From Aquimarina acroporae (GTDB taxonomy: Bacteria; Bacteroidota; Bacteroidia; Flavobacteriales; Flavobacteriaceae): a stretch of 64,000 bases of DNA. The translations under genes were made by a program, and so were the position numbers. Below, one piece after another: positions 28,055-38,300 of the stretch; position 1 is the stretch's first letter; each line of letters opens with the position of its first letter. The notes beneath the pieces are model-generated. The model was not told the origin of the DNA and searched no databases. It was given only the letters and a program-made list of their open reading frames with translations. The stretch lies in NCBI RefSeq assembly GCF_023195925.1, contig NZ_JALPRE010000006.1, positions 558,001 to 622,000 of the forward strand. The letters are read 5' to 3'.

Positions 28055-28828
28055 ATGAATTCGAGAGCAGAGCAGTTAAAAGCGTTTGATAGATTACTAA
28101 CAATCATGGATGAATTGAGAGAACAATGTCCATGGGATAAAAAGCAAACCCTACAATCTCTTAGGCATTTAACGATTGAAGAAACCTACGAATTGGGAGA
28201 TGCTATTTTAGATAATGATCTCGAGGAAGTGAAAAAAGAACTTGGGGATCTTATGTTACATATTGTTTTTTATGCTAAGATTGGTAGTGAGACCAACGAT
28301 TTTGATATTGCCGATGTTGCTAATGAAATATGCGAAAAATTAATAAACAGGCATCCGCATATATATGGAGATGTAAAAGTAGCTAATGAAGAAGATGTAA
28401 AAAGAAATTGGGAAAATCTAAAGTTAAAAGAAGGTAAAAAAAGTGTCCTGGAAGGAGTTCCTAGATCCCTCCCTGCAATGGTAAAAGCAAATAGAATACA
28501 AGACAAAGTTGCAGGAGTAGGATTTGACTGGGAAGAACCAAATCAAGTATTTGAAAAACTTAAAGAGGAACTTGAAGAACTGCAGCATGAAGTTAATGTT
28601 CAGGATGAAGATAAGATAGAATCTGAGTTTGGAGATGTTTTATTTTCTATGATCAATTATGCCAGATTTTTAAATGTAAATCCAGAAAATGCATTGGAAC
28701 GCACGAATAAAAAATTTATCAAAAGGTTTCAATATTTAGAAAATAAGGCCAAAGAGAATAACAAAAGTTTGAAAGATATGACTTTGGCAGAAATGGATAT
28801 TTTTTGGGAAGAAGCCAAAAAAATATAA
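28055..28828 (+). CDS. mazG: Nucleoside triphosphate pyrophosphohydrolase MazG
   Basis: 257 residues, the length of two-domain MazG. Each half has a MazG helical motif with the EExxE...ExxD metal site: EETYELGDAILDNDLEEVKKELGDLMLHIVFYAKI and KLKEELEELQHEVN...ESEFGDVLFSMINYARF. CPWDKKQTLQSL is the N-terminal signature. It hydrolyses (d)NTPs to NMP plus PPi and in E. coli lowers (p)ppGpp. It sits downstream of the nitronate monooxygenase-like gene. No toxin-antitoxin pair is nearby. Confidence 0.95.
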   Translation: MNSRAEQLKAFDRLLTIMDELREQCPWDKKQTLQSLRHLTIEETYELGDAILDNDLEEVKKELGDLMLHIVFYAKIGSETNDFDIADVANEICEKLINRHPHIYGDVKVANEEDVKRNWENLKLKEGKKSVLEGVPRSLPAMVKANRIQDKVAGVGFDWEEPNQVFEKLKEELEELQHEVNVQDEDKIESEFGDVLFSMINYARFLNVNPENALERTNKKFIKRFQYLENKAKENNKSLKDMTLAEMDIFWEEAKKI

Positions 28829-29035
28829 CGCTTACTCGATTTAACCTTGCATTTTTGAGCACCAAAAATTAACAAAAATGATGTTTTTCTCCTGTTTTTT
28901 TGTGGTTTTTAAGTAATGTTTTAATTTTATTTTAATGCCTTGATCGCCCGTTATTCCTCATTTTAGAGGTAAAATATTATCGGGAAACCCTTCGGTATTA
29001 AGGTTTTAAGAAAAACAAATCGTAAATTAGAGAGT

Positions 29036-29058
29036 ATAATTATTTCGAAGATAATTAT
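29036..29058 (+). promoter_or_regulatory. Dyad overlapping the regulator start codon
   Basis: ATAATTAT occurs twice (29036-29043 and 29051-29058) around TTCGAAG, giving an imperfect 23-bp palindrome that covers the ATG at 29057. It could be an autoregulatory site or an RNA hairpin that limits translation. AT-rich, hence low confidence. Confidence 0.3.
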
Positions 29059-30571
29059 GTGGCTAACTCAAAAAAAAAAATTGTCTATTTACGTATTGGC
29101 CCTCTTTATTTTATGTACCTCTTCTAGTTTGTTTTCAAAAAATGATATAGAAGGTATTGTAAATAAGGATATAAATTCTCATTACCTATTGTTTTCGGCC
29201 AAAAAGCAATATGAAGACAAGAAATTTGTACAAGCCATTGATACCTACCAAAAAATCCTTGAGCATCAACTTGTAGATTCGGTATATGTATTTAGAGAAC
29301 TTGCATTTTCTTACGCAGAAATTGATGATGCAGATCAAGCAAGTTTATATATCGAAAAGTATATCATGTCTAGCTTAGATCTGAGCTTCATAGGGCATAG
29401 TTACTTTGAGCAAATCAGTAACTCAGAATCTTACCAAAAGCTTCTAAAAAAATACATGCGTAAAGTCGATTTATGGTCCATATTTTGTTTTTACGTTGGA
29501 TTTATAGGAGGATTTATAGCCTTAGTACTTAATTTGGGAAAAAGATCAAATAAGATAGCCAACTTACTAATGAGTTTATTTGTTTTGTTGCATTCTTTCT
29601 TTATTATCCATTTAGGGTTGTATTTTATGAATTATGAATATTACCTGCCGCATACGTTATATATGTCTACTTCTTTTTCATTTTTATATGGCCCTCTTAT
29701 ATATTTTTATTTTAAAAGAGTAACTACAAACTATATTTTTAAGCTTTCTGATCTTTTACATCTTGTGCCTACAGTTTTGTTGGTAGTGTTATTGTATCCG
29801 ATTTATACCTTGTCTCCCGAAGAAAAGTTAAGAATGATGCTTCACAAAGAGCGACCATATATGGCGCTAATTTCTATCTCTAAACTTATTTCATTATTGG
29901 TTTACGGTGTGTTGGTATTTAAAATGTATGTTTCATCAGTTAGAAGAAATACATTCTTTCCTAGGATTGTTTCTATTTGGCAAAGGAATATTGTTATTTT
30001 TTGTTCTGTTTATATTATTTCATATGCTATTTATTCCATTTTAATTATACAGTATATGCATAATGGTTTTTTATTTTATCTACAAGTAGTCTCAATGGCT
30101 TTGTTGGTGCTGTATGTAAGTTATACTGCGTTTGTGCAACCTAGCATTTTTGGTAAATTAAAAATGGAAGCGGATACATCTATACATGAATTGGACAAAT
30201 ACAAAAAGTCTGGACTCACGCAAAGTCTTTCATTAGAATTAAAAGAAAAATTACTATACCTTCTAGATACTGAAAAGATTTATAAGCAAAATGATATTAC
30301 ACTTCAAAATATAGCCGAATTGCTCGATACAACAAGGCATAATGCATCTCAAATTATTAATGAACATTTTGGATTGAATTTTTTTGAGCTTATTAATAAG
30401 TATCGCATTGATGAAGCCAAAGAATTATTACGAAGAGAAAAAGATAAAAACTTTACGATAATTAATGTTGCCTATGAGGTTGGTTTCAATAATAAAGTAA
30501 CGTTCAATAAATCTTTCAAAAAATATAATCAAATAACACCTTCAGAATATATAAAGTCTTTCCTAACGTGA
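29057..30571 (+). CDS. Membrane-bound AraC-family transcription regulator
   Basis: 504 residues. An N-terminal hydrophobic segment (about 10-27) precedes a periplasmic TPR-like stretch (about 45-110: YLLFSAKKQYEDKKFVQAIDTYQKIL). Roughly seven membrane segments follow (near 135-360), then a linker and a C-terminal AraC-type double helix-turn-helix (about 395-504: ITLQNIAELLDTTRHNASQIINEHFGLNFFELINKYRIDEAKELL, then VAYEVGFNNKVTFNKSFKKYNQITPSEYI). The layout is a one-component sensor that sees the periplasm and binds DNA from the membrane. It is followed directly by susC/susD and a convergent amylase, so it is the likely regulator of the alpha-glucan locus. The 7TM part resembles flavobacterial regulators but I cannot name its ligand. 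Confidence 0.87.
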   Translation: MWLTQKKKLSIYVLALFILCTSSSLFSKNDIEGIVNKDINSHYLLFSAKKQYEDKKFVQAIDTYQKILEHQLVDSVYVFRELAFSYAEIDDADQASLYIEKYIMSSLDLSFIGHSYFEQISNSESYQKLLKKYMRKVDLWSIFCFYVGFIGGFIALVLNLGKRSNKIANLLMSLFVLLHSFFIIHLGLYFMNYEYYLPHTLYMSTSFSFLYGPLIYFYFKRVTTNYIFKLSDLLHLVPTVLLVVLLYPIYTLSPEEKLRMMLHKERPYMALISISKLISLLVYGVLVFKMYVSSVRRNTFFPRIVSIWQRNIVIFCSVYIISYAIYSILIIQYMHNGFLFYLQVVSMALLVLYVSYTAFVQPSIFGKLKMEADTSIHELDKYKKSGLTQSLSLELKEKLLYLLDTEKIYKQNDITLQNIAELLDTTRHNASQIINEHFGLNFFELINKYRIDEAKELLRREKDKNFTIINVAYEVGFNNKVTFNKSFKKYNQITPSEYIKSFLT

Positions 30572-30617
30572 TTTATAAATAAAACTCTTTTCCATAGTAA
30601 ACCGGTAAGCATTCTTC

Positions 30618-30772
30618 GGTACAAGTAAACTATGATAAGGATTATCCTCCTATTGTACCTACTGCACGTACTTTATAATACAATCTAGAAAGAACCAGGC
30701 AAGAGATCACCATAAAGTGTATACGGTTTGATGATGTAATTATTGAGTTAGCCTTCGATAATACTCTTGCCT
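30618..30772 (+). promoter_or_regulatory. Region of dyads upstream of susC
   Basis: In the 252-bp gap between the regulator and susC, GGTACAA (30618-30624) faces TTGTACC (30653-30659), and inside it AGGATTATCCT (30638-30648) is a palindrome with a single central base. Further on, AGGCAAGAG (30697-30705) is an exact inverted repeat of CTCTTGCCT (30764-30772). These may be binding sites for the AraC-type regulator or a structured 5' leader. No exact TAnnTTTG box is visible; TACGGTTTG near 30723 has one base too many. Confidence 0.3.
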
Positions 30773-30823
30773 TCTTTCATGATTCAAATGATAATTGGAG
30801 TATAATTTTTAAAATTTTTGTTT

Positions 30824-33800
30824 ATGAAAGTACATCCTAGTAGATTGCTGATACTGCTTTGCTTGATATCAAGTACAGTTTTGGCACAAATGAAAACCGT
30901 TACTGGAACGGTAACAGATGAAGATGGTTTGCCATTGCCAGGGGTGAATATTATTATAAAGGACACCAATAGAGGAACGCAGTCAGATTTTGATGGTAAT
31001 TATGCCATAGAAACTCAAAATGGGGAGATAATTTCTTTTTCTTATGTCGGTTTTGTCACTAGCGAAATTGCAGTAGCCGATCAAAATGAAATCAATATCA
31101 CTCTGGCGGCAGATATTAGTACATTAGAAGAGGTAGTGGTAGTTGGTTTCGGGACACAATCAAGAAGAAAAATAACCGCAAATATTGCTTCCATATCCTC
31201 TGAAGAGATTAATGAGATTCCTACTCCCAGTTTACAGAGTACATTAACAGGTAAAGCTGCCGGGGTGCAGGTCACACAGTTAAACGGTAAGGTTGAAGGA
31301 GGAATTAAAGTAAGAGTTCGAGGAATTTCGACAATATCTTCTTCTCAGGAACCACTTTATGTGGTAGATGGTATTCCTATTACCAATGCAGATGAATCTA
31401 TAAATGATTCGCCAATTAACCCTTTAATTGCTTTAAACCCTAATGATATAGAGTCTATAGATATACTGAAAGATGCTTCATCAGCTGCTATTTATGGAGC
31501 TCGAGGAACAAATGGAGTTGTTATTATAACTACAAAACAAGGTAAACAAGGTAAAACTAAGGTGTCTATAAACTCTTCTTATGGAGTTAGTACAGCAACC
31601 AATACCAGAGATTGGTTAAATGCAGATCAATATGTAGAATTATTGACAGAATCTGCTTTAAATAGTGGCTTTAGTTTAGGTTTTATAGAAGGTCAGTTTG
31701 ATTTTTATGCTAATGGCCTCGATTGGAGAAATGGTCAGGTAGATACAGATTGGCAAGAATTGGCTTTGGTAGATGGTTCTGTACAAGACCTAGGAGTTTC
31801 AGTATCTGGAGGGAGCGAGAAGACCAAATATTTTATTTCTACATCTTATAATAATACAGAAGGTATTGTAAGAGGAAATGAATTGGAACGTTATTCTTTT
31901 AGAACAAATTTGGATCATAAAATTTCTGAAAAATTTAGAGTTGGAGCAAATGCAACCGTGTCTAAATCGATTATTGATAGAATCTCAAATGACAATGCAT
32001 TTGCAACGCCGTTACAAGCTATTGCACAAGTACCTATTTCTCCAGCATATCAGGCAGATGGATTTACTCCAAATAACGATACCACCGAGTACTATAATTT
32101 CTTAACAGAGGAATTTAATGGCAATTTTAGAACAAATATTTGGAGGGTTCTGGCAAACACCTACATGCAATATCAAATCTTACCCGAATTAAATTTTCGA
32201 ACAGAATTAGGGTACGATTTTTTATCTCAGGTAGCTGAACGCTTTTCTGGAAGTCTAACAGAGTCTGCATCTGTAGGTGGTTTTGGAACCGCAAATGCTG
32301 TACAAACAGAAAAGTATAATCTGAATAATTACTTTACTTATAATAAGCTTTTTAACGATATTTTCGATTTTGAAGGAACCCTAGGGATGAGTTTTGAAGA
32401 TAGCACTAGGAGGTTACAATTTATTCAGGGACAAGGATTTCCTTCAGATGATTTGCAAACGCTCAATAGTGCTGCAGAAATTACTGCAGGAGGATCTAGT
32501 AGGACGAGATTTAACTTTTTATCCTATTTTGGGAGAGCTTCATTAACAATAGCCAATAAATACCTTTTTAATGGGAGTCTTAGGTACGATGGTTCATCCA
32601 GATTTGGCGAGGATAATCGTTTTGGATGGTTTCCAGCGGCTTCTGTTGGCTGGATAATTTCTGAAGAGAAATTCCTGCAAAATTCAAATGTGTTGTCCTT
32701 ACTCAAGATACGAGGAAGTTGGGGAATTACTGGTAATGCGGGAATCGGAAATTTTGCAAGTTTAAGTCTGTTTCAAGGTGCCCCTTATAATCAAAGAGCT
32801 GGTTTGGCTGCTACTCAACTGGGAAATCCCGGTTTAAAATGGGAAAGAACAACACAGGTTGATGTGGGGCTGGATTTTGGTTTTTTGAATAATAGGATTT
32901 CAGGAGAGATAGATTATTATGTGAAAGATACCGAGGACTTATTGTTGAATGAACCGGTTCCGGGAACTTCAGGTTTTCCGAATATTACCCGTAACGTAGG
33001 AGAAATGAAGAATAGAGGATTTGAGTTTGTAATTAATACCAAAAATATTGTTAGCAATGACTTTACTTGGGGAACTTCTTTGAATTTTTCAACAATAGAC
33101 AATGAGGTAACCAATCTACCGGGCGGTGATATTATCGTTGGTAGAAATATTGTGAGAGAAGGAGAGACAGTTTCTTCTTTTTATTTGGTTGAATTTGCTG
33201 GGGCAGATCCTGCAAACGGAGATGCTCTTTTTATACGTAATACTGTCAATCCCGACGGGAGTATTAATAGAACCACTACAAATAATTTTAACGAAGCCGA
33301 TCGAATTATAGCAGGAAGCCCATATCCCGATTTTATTGCTGGACTTACCAATAATATTTCCTTCAGGGGAGTAGATTTTTCTTTTACTTTTCAGGGAGAA
33401 TGGGGAGCTTCTATTTATAATAACGGAGGAAGGTTTCAATCTGGAAATGCCAGGTTTTTCGATAATCAAACTGTAGATCAGTTAGATAGATGGCAACAGC
33501 CTGGTGATGTTACAAATGTACCACAGGCCAGATTGTTTACTACCAATGGTCAGCAAGCATCTACACGATATTTACAGGATTCAGATTTTATCAGATTAAG
33601 AAATTTGACACTGGGATATACAATCCCCGGTGATATTACTCGGAAATTCCAAATGGATAGGGTTAGAATTTATTTTACGGGATTTAATCTGTTAACATTT
33701 ACCGATTATGATGGGTATGATCCTGAATCTACTGCCGATTTTAATGGAGATTCTAACATACAAGTTGGTGAGACCTTTTATTCTGCACCTCCAGCCAAAA

Positions 33801-33832
33801 CCTACACGGTAGGAATAAATATTGATTTTTAA
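30824..33832 (+). CDS. SusC/RagA-type TonB-linked outer membrane protein
   Basis: 1002 residues from the ATG at 30824 (a TTG two codons earlier is unlikely). Signal peptide to about VLAQ (21), CarboxypepD_reg-like domain (about 25-105: TVTGTVTDEDGLPLPGVNIIIKDTNRGTQSDFDGNYAI), a TonB-box-like segment EEVVVVGFGTQSRRKIT, plug (about 115-230: VRVRGISTIS...PLYVVDGIP...ILKDASSAAIYGARGTNGVVIITTK), then a long barrel ending in the terminal NIDF. It imports oligosaccharides through the outer membrane with the SusD partner 11 bp downstream. Expected glucan specificity comes from the neighbouring amylase, not from the protein itself. Confidence 0.96.
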   Translation: MKVHPSRLLILLCLISSTVLAQMKTVTGTVTDEDGLPLPGVNIIIKDTNRGTQSDFDGNYAIETQNGEIISFSYVGFVTSEIAVADQNEINITLAADISTLEEVVVVGFGTQSRRKITANIASISSEEINEIPTPSLQSTLTGKAAGVQVTQLNGKVEGGIKVRVRGISTISSSQEPLYVVDGIPITNADESINDSPINPLIALNPNDIESIDILKDASSAAIYGARGTNGVVIITTKQGKQGKTKVSINSSYGVSTATNTRDWLNADQYVELLTESALNSGFSLGFIEGQFDFYANGLDWRNGQVDTDWQELALVDGSVQDLGVSVSGGSEKTKYFISTSYNNTEGIVRGNELERYSFRTNLDHKISEKFRVGANATVSKSIIDRISNDNAFATPLQAIAQVPISPAYQADGFTPNNDTTEYYNFLTEEFNGNFRTNIWRVLANTYMQYQILPELNFRTELGYDFLSQVAERFSGSLTESASVGGFGTANAVQTEKYNLNNYFTYNKLFNDIFDFEGTLGMSFEDSTRRLQFIQGQGFPSDDLQTLNSAAEITAGGSSRTRFNFLSYFGRASLTIANKYLFNGSLRYDGSSRFGEDNRFGWFPAASVGWIISEEKFLQNSNVLSLLKIRGSWGITGNAGIGNFASLSLFQGAPYNQRAGLAATQLGNPGLKWERTTQVDVGLDFGFLNNRISGEIDYYVKDTEDLLLNEPVPGTSGFPNITRNVGEMKNRGFEFVINTKNIVSNDFTWGTSLNFSTIDNEVTNLPGGDIIVGRNIVREGETVSSFYLVEFAGADPANGDALFIRNTVNPDGSINRTTTNNFNEADRIIAGSPYPDFIAGLTNNISFRGVDFSFTFQGEWGASIYNNGGRFQSGNARFFDNQTVDQLDRWQQPGDVTNVPQARLFTTNGQQASTRYLQDSDFIRLRNLTLGYTIPGDITRKFQMDRVRIYFTGFNLLTFTDYDGYDPESTADFNGDSNIQVGETFYSAPPAKTYTVGINIDF

Positions 33833-33843
33833 ACAGTACGACT

Positions 33844-35232
33844 ATGAAAACATTAAGATATATCAAATCACAATTTTTTGTAATACTGCTTATTTTAGTT
33901 TTTAGCTGCGAAGATAATTTGGAGCTGGAACCAGAGCAGAGTTTATTACCCGAAATAGCTACTTCTAATCCCGCAAATGTTCAAAATATATTAACTGGAG
34001 TTTATGATGAAGCTGGGCAAACCTTATCTTATGGCGGAAGAATAAATTTGGCCTCAGAACTTTTAGCCAATAGCGGAGATCTTTCCTGGAATGGTACTTT
34101 TGAACAACCTGCGCAACTTGTCGAAAAACAGTTGGTTCCAGACAATACATTTGTTAGAGATTATTGGTTGAACGGTTATGAAGTAAATAATCAGGCAAAC
34201 ATTGTATTAGCCAATCTAGATGTCTTTGAAAATGAAACAGATCGCAATAGAGTAGAAGGGGAAGCGAAATTTCTTCGAGGGCTCATATATTTTGATTTAG
34301 CCAGATTATTTGGGCAAACCTACGAGGTTGGAGGAGGAAATACTCAATTAGGGGTTCCCATCGTTCTTGAAGCGGTCATAGATCCCAGTGATATTACTTT
34401 TCCATCCAGAAATACTGTAGAACAGGTATATGAACGAGCCATTTCTGATTTGATGGATGCTTATAGTCTATTACCTACTACCAATGATGTTTTTGCCGAT
34501 AGATTTTCGGCTCAAGCGCTTTTGGCCCGAATATATCTTCAACAAGGGAATTATCAAGCAGCAAGAGATGCTGCCGACGATGTGTTACAAAATAGCGGTC
34601 ATACATTAGCACCTACATACGAAGCAGCCTTTAATAATGATCAAGATTCTGTAGAAGATATTTTTGCCTGGCAAATTACTAGTCAGGATCCCTCAGAAAC
34701 ACCTGGAGGCCTAGAAGGGACGAATGAAATGAATACATTTTGGGCGGGACAAGGTTTTGGAGGACGTTCTGGTAATCCTGATGTCTCTATAAACGCTTCT
34801 TTTTTTACAATTTTTGATGATACCAATGATGTGAGAAGTCAATTCTTTTATGACAATTCTGGAGGAATGGCAACAACAAAGTGGCAATCTCAATTTGCAA
34901 ATATTCCTTTTCTAAGAATTGCAGAAATGCACTTAATACGGGCAGAGGCAAATTTTAGATTAGGGACTTCTGTAGGGCTTGCCCCAATAGATGAGATCAA
35001 TGCTCTGAGAGCTAGGTCTGAGGCTGTAGCATTGACAACTATTACATTACAAGATATTATCGATGAACGAAAACGGGAACTTGCTTTTGAAGGGTTTGCT
35101 TTACATGATATAAAACGTTTACAAGGTATGGTAGGTACTTTAAATTATGATGATAATTTTTTAGTAATGCCTATTCCGCAAAGAGAGAGGGATGTGAACC
35201 CAGATGGCTTGCCACAAAATCCGGGATATTAA
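33844..35232 (+). CDS. SusD/RagB-type outer membrane nutrient-binding lipoprotein
   Basis: 462 residues. Lipoprotein signal with the modified cysteine at C22 (ILVFSC), followed by an acidic EDNLELEPEQ stretch typical of surface export in Bacteroidota. The SusD fold is marked by RNRVEGEAKFLRGLIYFDLARLFGQTYEVGG, FSAQALLARIYLQQGNYQAARDAADDVL, and the C-terminal FLRIAEMHLIRAEANFR ... EINALRARSEA ... DERKRELAFEGFALHDIKRL. It binds glycan at the cell surface as the lid of the SusC transporter. Closed by a terminator-like hairpin. Confidence 0.95.
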   Translation: MKTLRYIKSQFFVILLILVFSCEDNLELEPEQSLLPEIATSNPANVQNILTGVYDEAGQTLSYGGRINLASELLANSGDLSWNGTFEQPAQLVEKQLVPDNTFVRDYWLNGYEVNNQANIVLANLDVFENETDRNRVEGEAKFLRGLIYFDLARLFGQTYEVGGGNTQLGVPIVLEAVIDPSDITFPSRNTVEQVYERAISDLMDAYSLLPTTNDVFADRFSAQALLARIYLQQGNYQAARDAADDVLQNSGHTLAPTYEAAFNNDQDSVEDIFAWQITSQDPSETPGGLEGTNEMNTFWAGQGFGGRSGNPDVSINASFFTIFDDTNDVRSQFFYDNSGGMATTKWQSQFANIPFLRIAEMHLIRAEANFRLGTSVGLAPIDEINALRARSEAVALTTITLQDIIDERKRELAFEGFALHDIKRLQGMVGTLNYDDNFLVMPIPQRERDVNPDGLPQNPGY

Positions 35233-35281
35233 GATACTGTTTTGTTGAGGTTATTTAGTTCTGCTAAGATTAAATAGCACC

Positions 35282-35311
35282 TGGGCTGCCCATATAGGGT
35301 GGCCCATTTTT
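35282..35311 (+). terminator. Terminator after susC-susD
   Basis: TGGGCTGCCC (35282-35291) pairs with GGGTGGCCCA (35297-35306), including two G-U pairs, around ATATA, followed by TTTTT. Confidence 0.75.
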
Positions 35312-35317
35312 ATAATG

Positions 35318-35355
35318 AGTTCCCCATCTATACAAAAGTATATAGATGGGGAACT
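35318..35355. repeat. Long hairpin between convergent susD and amylase
   Basis: AGTTCCCCATCTATAC (35318-35333) and GTATATAGATGGGGAACT (35338-35355) pair over 16 bases with a 2-base bulge and an AAAA loop. It has no T-run on either side. As a second stem-loop between convergent genes it may block read-through or stabilise a 3' end. Confidence 0.55.
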
Positions 35356-35385
35356 GGGAATATATAAAGGGGGCTATATAAAAGG

Positions 35386-38300
35386 TTACTGTTTTAAGAT
35401 TTTTTGTATTTGAGTATCTCCATTTATGGTAATTCTAAAGAAATAAATGCCAGTAGATTTTGTACTCAGTTTGTCGTAAAGATTTAGAGTATGTTTACCT
35501 TTGGGTATAACTTCACTAAATATAGTTTCACTAGCACCATAGAGATTAGTTATTTCCACAGAAACAACATTCTTATCGTTATAGGTATTTAGTGATAGAA
35601 CCGAATTTTTAGTAATAGGATTAGGTGAAATTACGATGTCAGATGTATGACCGAAAATATTAGTTTCGTCATTAAAACGAGCTGTTGCAGGTCTTGTGTC
35701 GGACCACTGCCCGTTATAGTACCATCCATCTGAGCAACGATTAAGATCTGTAGTTTGTGAAGCTCCGTTGTTGCTAAAGATAAGGTTTGTGCAATTGGTA
35801 TTATTAAATGTATAACTATACCATCCGTCTGCTCCTAAGGTCATATTTTCTCCAGGCCAAGTTGTGGTTAATCCCGAAGGAATGGCATTCCAGAAATAAA
35901 TAGTAGGAGAACTAAAAGAATCAGATTTAAAATATACCGTAAAATCTTGCGATTGTTCTGGGTTCGAATCGTACCAGATTCCGTTATAATACCAACCATC
36001 GCTACATCTATTTAAATCTGGGGTTTGGTTACTACCGTTATCGTTAAATATAATGCTTGAACAGTTAACTCCATTTAGTGTATACTTAAACCATCCATTA
36101 CCAATATCTTCCATTGATTCTCCCGGCCAGTTGGTTGTTTGTGAACCTGGACTAGTATTCCAGAAATATATTTCCGGAGCATTTAAACTTCCTTTATAAT
36201 AAATAGTTTGAGAACTGTTGGAATCTTGAAATGTAAACGTATTGCTTACAATTCCAGAAGTTAAACCTTCGTTGTCATAGGCAATAGCTTTGATGATTGT
36301 AGTCTGGTTTAAGTTAATAGGATTTGTGTACAAGTTTGATGCGGTTGTGGGGTCATCTCCATTATCGGTGTAATAAATACTTATTCCGTTCGGTTCATTA
36401 TCACTGGCCGTAAGTGTAACCGAGATGGTTTCTCCGAGAGAAAAAGTTCCTCCATTAGGAGATATAGATAAGGTTGGGGGAGTATTAACAGTAACTCCTG
36501 GTTGATTATCGTACCATGTACCATCCTCATACCACCCATCTCTATCTCGAGATAAGTCTGGAGTTTTGTTGGCTCCATTATCACTAAATAGGAGATTGAT
36601 AGTTGTTACCCCTTCAAAAATATACTCATACCAGTCAGCATTGCCCATCTGATTCATTAATGGGCCAGGCCAGTTGCTGTTGGGTAGAATATCTGGAGTT
36701 TCATTCCAATAGTGTACATTTACTTGTGACCAATTCGATGGCTTTTTAAAATATAATTTCAACCCTTCTATAGGGCCAATACGATAGTTCTGAGTAACAA
36801 CATCTGATGGAGTGCCACTATTATCATAAACGATTACTTTGATCGTGGTAGATTCCGTTATGGTGAAAGCTCCTGTATATCTATTGCTTGAAGTATTGGG
36901 AATATTTCCATTTGTAGTATAAAATATATCATATGACCCCCCAGATCCTCCTATTCCTTCCATGGTAATTTGTATAGGGTCTTCAGAAGTAGTATTTGCC
37001 GGATTAATTACTGCAACGGGTTTAGAAGGTCCGTTAACGCAGTTTTCAAAAAAACCACCACCACAACTTCCTATGAGTCCAGGGCCGTTAAGTACGTATA
37101 TTCCTGCAGAGCCAGAGGTGACACTGAAATTTAAGACTCCGTTTGAAACTACAATTTCTCTACCGGTAACTGCATCTCTGTAAACTCCATTGGTCATTCC
37201 TGAGATAGAAAAAGAAGCCCCACCATCTTTTGCAAGTCCAACAGCAACTTCACTATTTTGATACACCCTTCTGTAGGCTACTGCATTACCGGGGGCGTCT
37301 TTCCAGTTCCAGCTTCCTTTTTGCAAGGCAGGAACTGCTTTTCTAATAGCATTCAACTTTTTAATATGTTGGTACATACTATGGCTAGATGCCTGATCAA
37401 TAACATCTCCATAATATGCTCTACCCGTTTCGTTTATAGAACGTTCGATACCCGAGGCATCATGTATATCGGCAAATTCTCCGGCTTTAAACCGCATCTC
37501 TGTACCATAATAAACAGAGGGGATACCTCTCCAGGTAAACATAAAATTCATACATGCAGCCAAGTTTTCGTCACTTCCTCCATATCTTCTGTTCCAGTCG
37601 TTGTTAGGACCAAAATCATGATTATCTAACCATGTTACAAGAGTCGAGGGGTCACTGTATAAATGATCATACCGTGCGGCAGCCTTAACCGTAGGGAAGG
37701 ATTGCCCTTCTTCGAAGGTTCCATGAAAGGTAGCCTCAGCAAAAAAATCAAGAACAGCAAGATCTATAGGAGCAGAGTTGTTTACAGCTCCTCGCCAAGT
37801 GTAGTAGTGAGGATTAATTTCATCTACCGGATGCAATTCATGTCTTTTTTGGGCAACTTCTCCAAATATAAATAGGTCCGGATTTACCGCCTTAAATGCA
37901 TCGTAGAAATATAGAATATCTTCTTTACTCATATGTTTTACGGTATCCCACCTAAAAGCGTCTACGCCCATATTAATATATGTAGTATAAGCTTCTACGA
38001 GGTAATCTCGTACTACCTGACTTCCTGTGTTTAAATCTGGGGTATCTCCTGCAAGTGCCCTGTTTTGTAAATTTTCAATATCGTCAAAACCTTGTGCAAA
38101 ACCATTTCCTGAATGATGATACCAATCTGGATCTGAAGTGTCTACATAATTTTCTTTACTGGGAAAATTGAATGCAGCTAAGTTTTGATTATAAGGAGGA
38201 GGCATTTGGGCAAGGTTTGCTCTACTCCAAATTAAACCATCTTCTGGATTAGGAGTTAAGCCATCATACTCCCAAATGGGATTATCATCGGCATACCAAG

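Noticed and set aside
28055..28828. MazG as part of a mazEF-like defence module
   Set aside because: It is a two-domain housekeeping pyrophosphohydrolase beside a nitronate monooxygenase-like gene; no mazE/F or phage-defence genes nearby.
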